The position numbers were made by a program, and so were the translations under genes. A stretch of DNA of 32,729 nucleotides from an uncultured Collinsella sp. (GTDB taxonomy: Bacteria > Actinomycetota > Coriobacteriia > Coriobacteriales > Coriobacteriaceae): NCBI GenBank assembly GCA_902494195.1, contig CABUSH010000026.1:1-32729 (forward strand), given 5' to 3'. The notes under the pieces are model-generated. The model worked only from the letters and a program-made list of their open reading frames with translations. It did not search any database and had not been told where the DNA came from. This document shows, piece by piece, positions 31,912 to 32,729 of this stretch (positions are counted from its first letter, which is position 1; each line of letters starts with the position of its first letter).

Positions 31912-31945
31912 TTTTCGCATCTAACGCTTAGCCTAGGGGGTTGGC

Positions 31946-32566
31946 ATGACAAATAAGGTTGAATGGGACCGCATGATTGCCGGGGAGCTCTATAGCCCCT
32001 ATCGGGTTAACGACCATTCGTTTAGTAGGGTGCATGCGGCTCAGAAGTTGTTTAATGAGTCGGAGTATTGGGCTGATTCGAGCGCCTTTGAGGAACTAAA
32101 GAAGTGTTTTCGCGTTGCTCCGGACGATATGGTCTTAACGGCTCCCGTTTATTTTGATCACGGTGACAGGGTTTCGTTTGGTAACCATTTCTATGCGAAT
32201 ACCGGTTTGACGATTCTGGACGAAAATTACGTGACCTTTGGTGACAACGTCTTTCTAGGACCCCATGTGAGTATATTTACTGCTGGGCATCCAATTGACG
32301 CCGATGTGCGCAATCTAGACCTCGAGTATGCTAAGCCTGTCGTAATCGGCAACAACGTCTGGATGGGCGGCGGGGTGATTATCAATCCGGGCGTATCAAT
32401 CGGAGACGATGTGGTCATAGCCTCAGGTTCAGTTGTTGTTAAAGACGTTCCAAGCCACGTCATCATCGGCGGCAATCCAGCTCATATCATTCGAGAGATT
32501 ACCGACAGCGATCGTAAGCTCTGGCAAGGCCAGCTGAATGCCTACAACGAGGCAATTGGATCATAG
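31946..32566 (+). CDS. Sugar O-acetyltransferase (maltose/galactoside type)
   Basis: A left-handed beta-helix acetyltransferase of the LacA/Maa family, 206 residues, transferring acetyl from acetyl-CoA to a sugar hydroxyl. The N-terminal maltose-acetyltransferase motif is present (MIAGELYSPY). Hexapeptide repeats run from about residue 75 to 175, the catalytic histidine is H115 in TAGHPID, and the end GNPAHIIREI is typical. ATG 31946 follows AGGGGGTTGGC. Codon use is clearly less GC-biased than in pnp or the pyr genes, and the gene lies between two inverted copies of an 87-bp repeat, which suggests acquisition. The substrate is unknown. No clear terminator follows (32567-32643). Confidence 0.9.
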   Translation: MTNKVEWDRMIAGELYSPYRVNDHSFSRVHAAQKLFNESEYWADSSAFEELKKCFRVAPDDMVLTAPVYFDHGDRVSFGNHFYANTGLTILDENYVTFGDNVFLGPHVSIFTAGHPIDADVRNLDLEYAKPVVIGNNVWMGGGVIINPGVSIGDDVVIASGSVVVKDVPSHVIIGGNPAHIIREITDSDRKLWQGQLNAYNEAIGS

Positions 32567-32643
32567 CCTCGGCATTCCCGCAGATAAAACCTACTAAAAC
32601 AAACCTATCCCTTATTGGCAGGTTTCCCGTGGGGCGGGCACTG

Positions 32644-32729
32644 ATGAAGTTTATCGCGAGTTCCGCACGAACAGGAGGCCACTTAATGTGGCCTCCGTCG
32701 TGAGCAGGACTGTAGAGCAGGAAACTTCA
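32644..32729 (-). repeat. 87-bp structured repeat, copy 2 (inverted, cut by window end)
   Basis: The reverse complement of copy 1 with 75 of 86 visible positions identical. Its hairpin is GGAGGCCAC-TTAAT-GTGGCCTCC (32674-32696) on the plus strand. One base of the terminal arm lies beyond the window. No outer palindrome like that of copy 1 is visible on the left flank. Confidence 0.88.

Noticed and set aside
32600..32626. AAACCT...AGGTTT stem after the acetyltransferase as a terminator
   Set aside because: Only six A/T-containing pairs around a long loop and no T-run.

Overview
The window is a stretch of high-GC bacterial chromosome. Gene content and style (actinobacterial mIHF-type integration host factor, AdhE, a class 1B dihydroorotate dehydrogenase with PyrK, and the comEA-comEC-holA-rpsT-lepA order) point to an anaerobic Coriobacteriia, most likely Collinsella or a close relative. 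The genus is an inference from gene content and cannot be proven here. No rRNA, tRNA or CRISPR array is visible. All genes run on the + strand except adhE and rpmB.

Layout. 1-2.8 kb: adhE (minus strand), a fermentative acetaldehyde/alcohol dehydrogenase, with an extended -10 promoter inside a small inverted repeat. 2.8-3.9 kb: a REP-associated tyrosine transposase (RAYT) bracketed by 49-bp inverted REP-like repeats. 4.0-4.2 kb: rpmB (minus strand). 4.47-9.94 kb: a pyrimidine operon pyrR-pyrB-pyrC-pyrK-pyrD-pyrF behind a leader that can fold as an attenuator; carAB and pyrE are not in the window. 10.2-12.6 kb: mihF-gmk-rpoZ-thiI (nucleoid protein, GMP kinase, RNA polymerase omega, tRNA thiolation), closed by a strong terminator. 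12.8-16.9 kb: comEA-comEC (DNA uptake), then holA from its own promoter. 17.0-19.2 kb: rpsT, terminator, and lepA with an apparently leaderless start. 19.2-28.9 kb: dusB-hemW, two adjacent dnaJ-type genes, then mtaB-phoH-ybeY-dgkA-era-recO, tightly packed and often overlapping (tRNA modification, rRNA processing, ribosome assembly, envelope lipid recycling, recombination). 29.0-31.7 kb: rpsO, terminator, pnp, terminator. 31.7-32.7 kb: an AT-richer island with a sugar O-acetyltransferase between two inverted copies of an 87-bp structured repeat.

Most of the window is conserved housekeeping DNA. Five things stand out. (1) The two 87-bp repeats flanking the acetyltransferase have identical 26-bp ends and a central 9-bp hairpin in which three base pairs change in a compensatory way, so the fold itself appears conserved. 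(2) The first copy sits inside a 149-bp near-perfect palindrome built onto the pnp terminator. (3) The RAYT carries inverted REP ends. (4) The first dnaJ gene encodes a J-protein whose C-terminal substrate/dimerisation part is replaced by membrane segments. (5) The pyr leader holds three mutually exclusive helices. Smaller points are recurring extended -10 promoters, a leaderless lepA, alternative hairpins in the rpsO leader and an acidic N-terminal extension on Era.

All calls are from reading the sequence and its translations; no database search was run.
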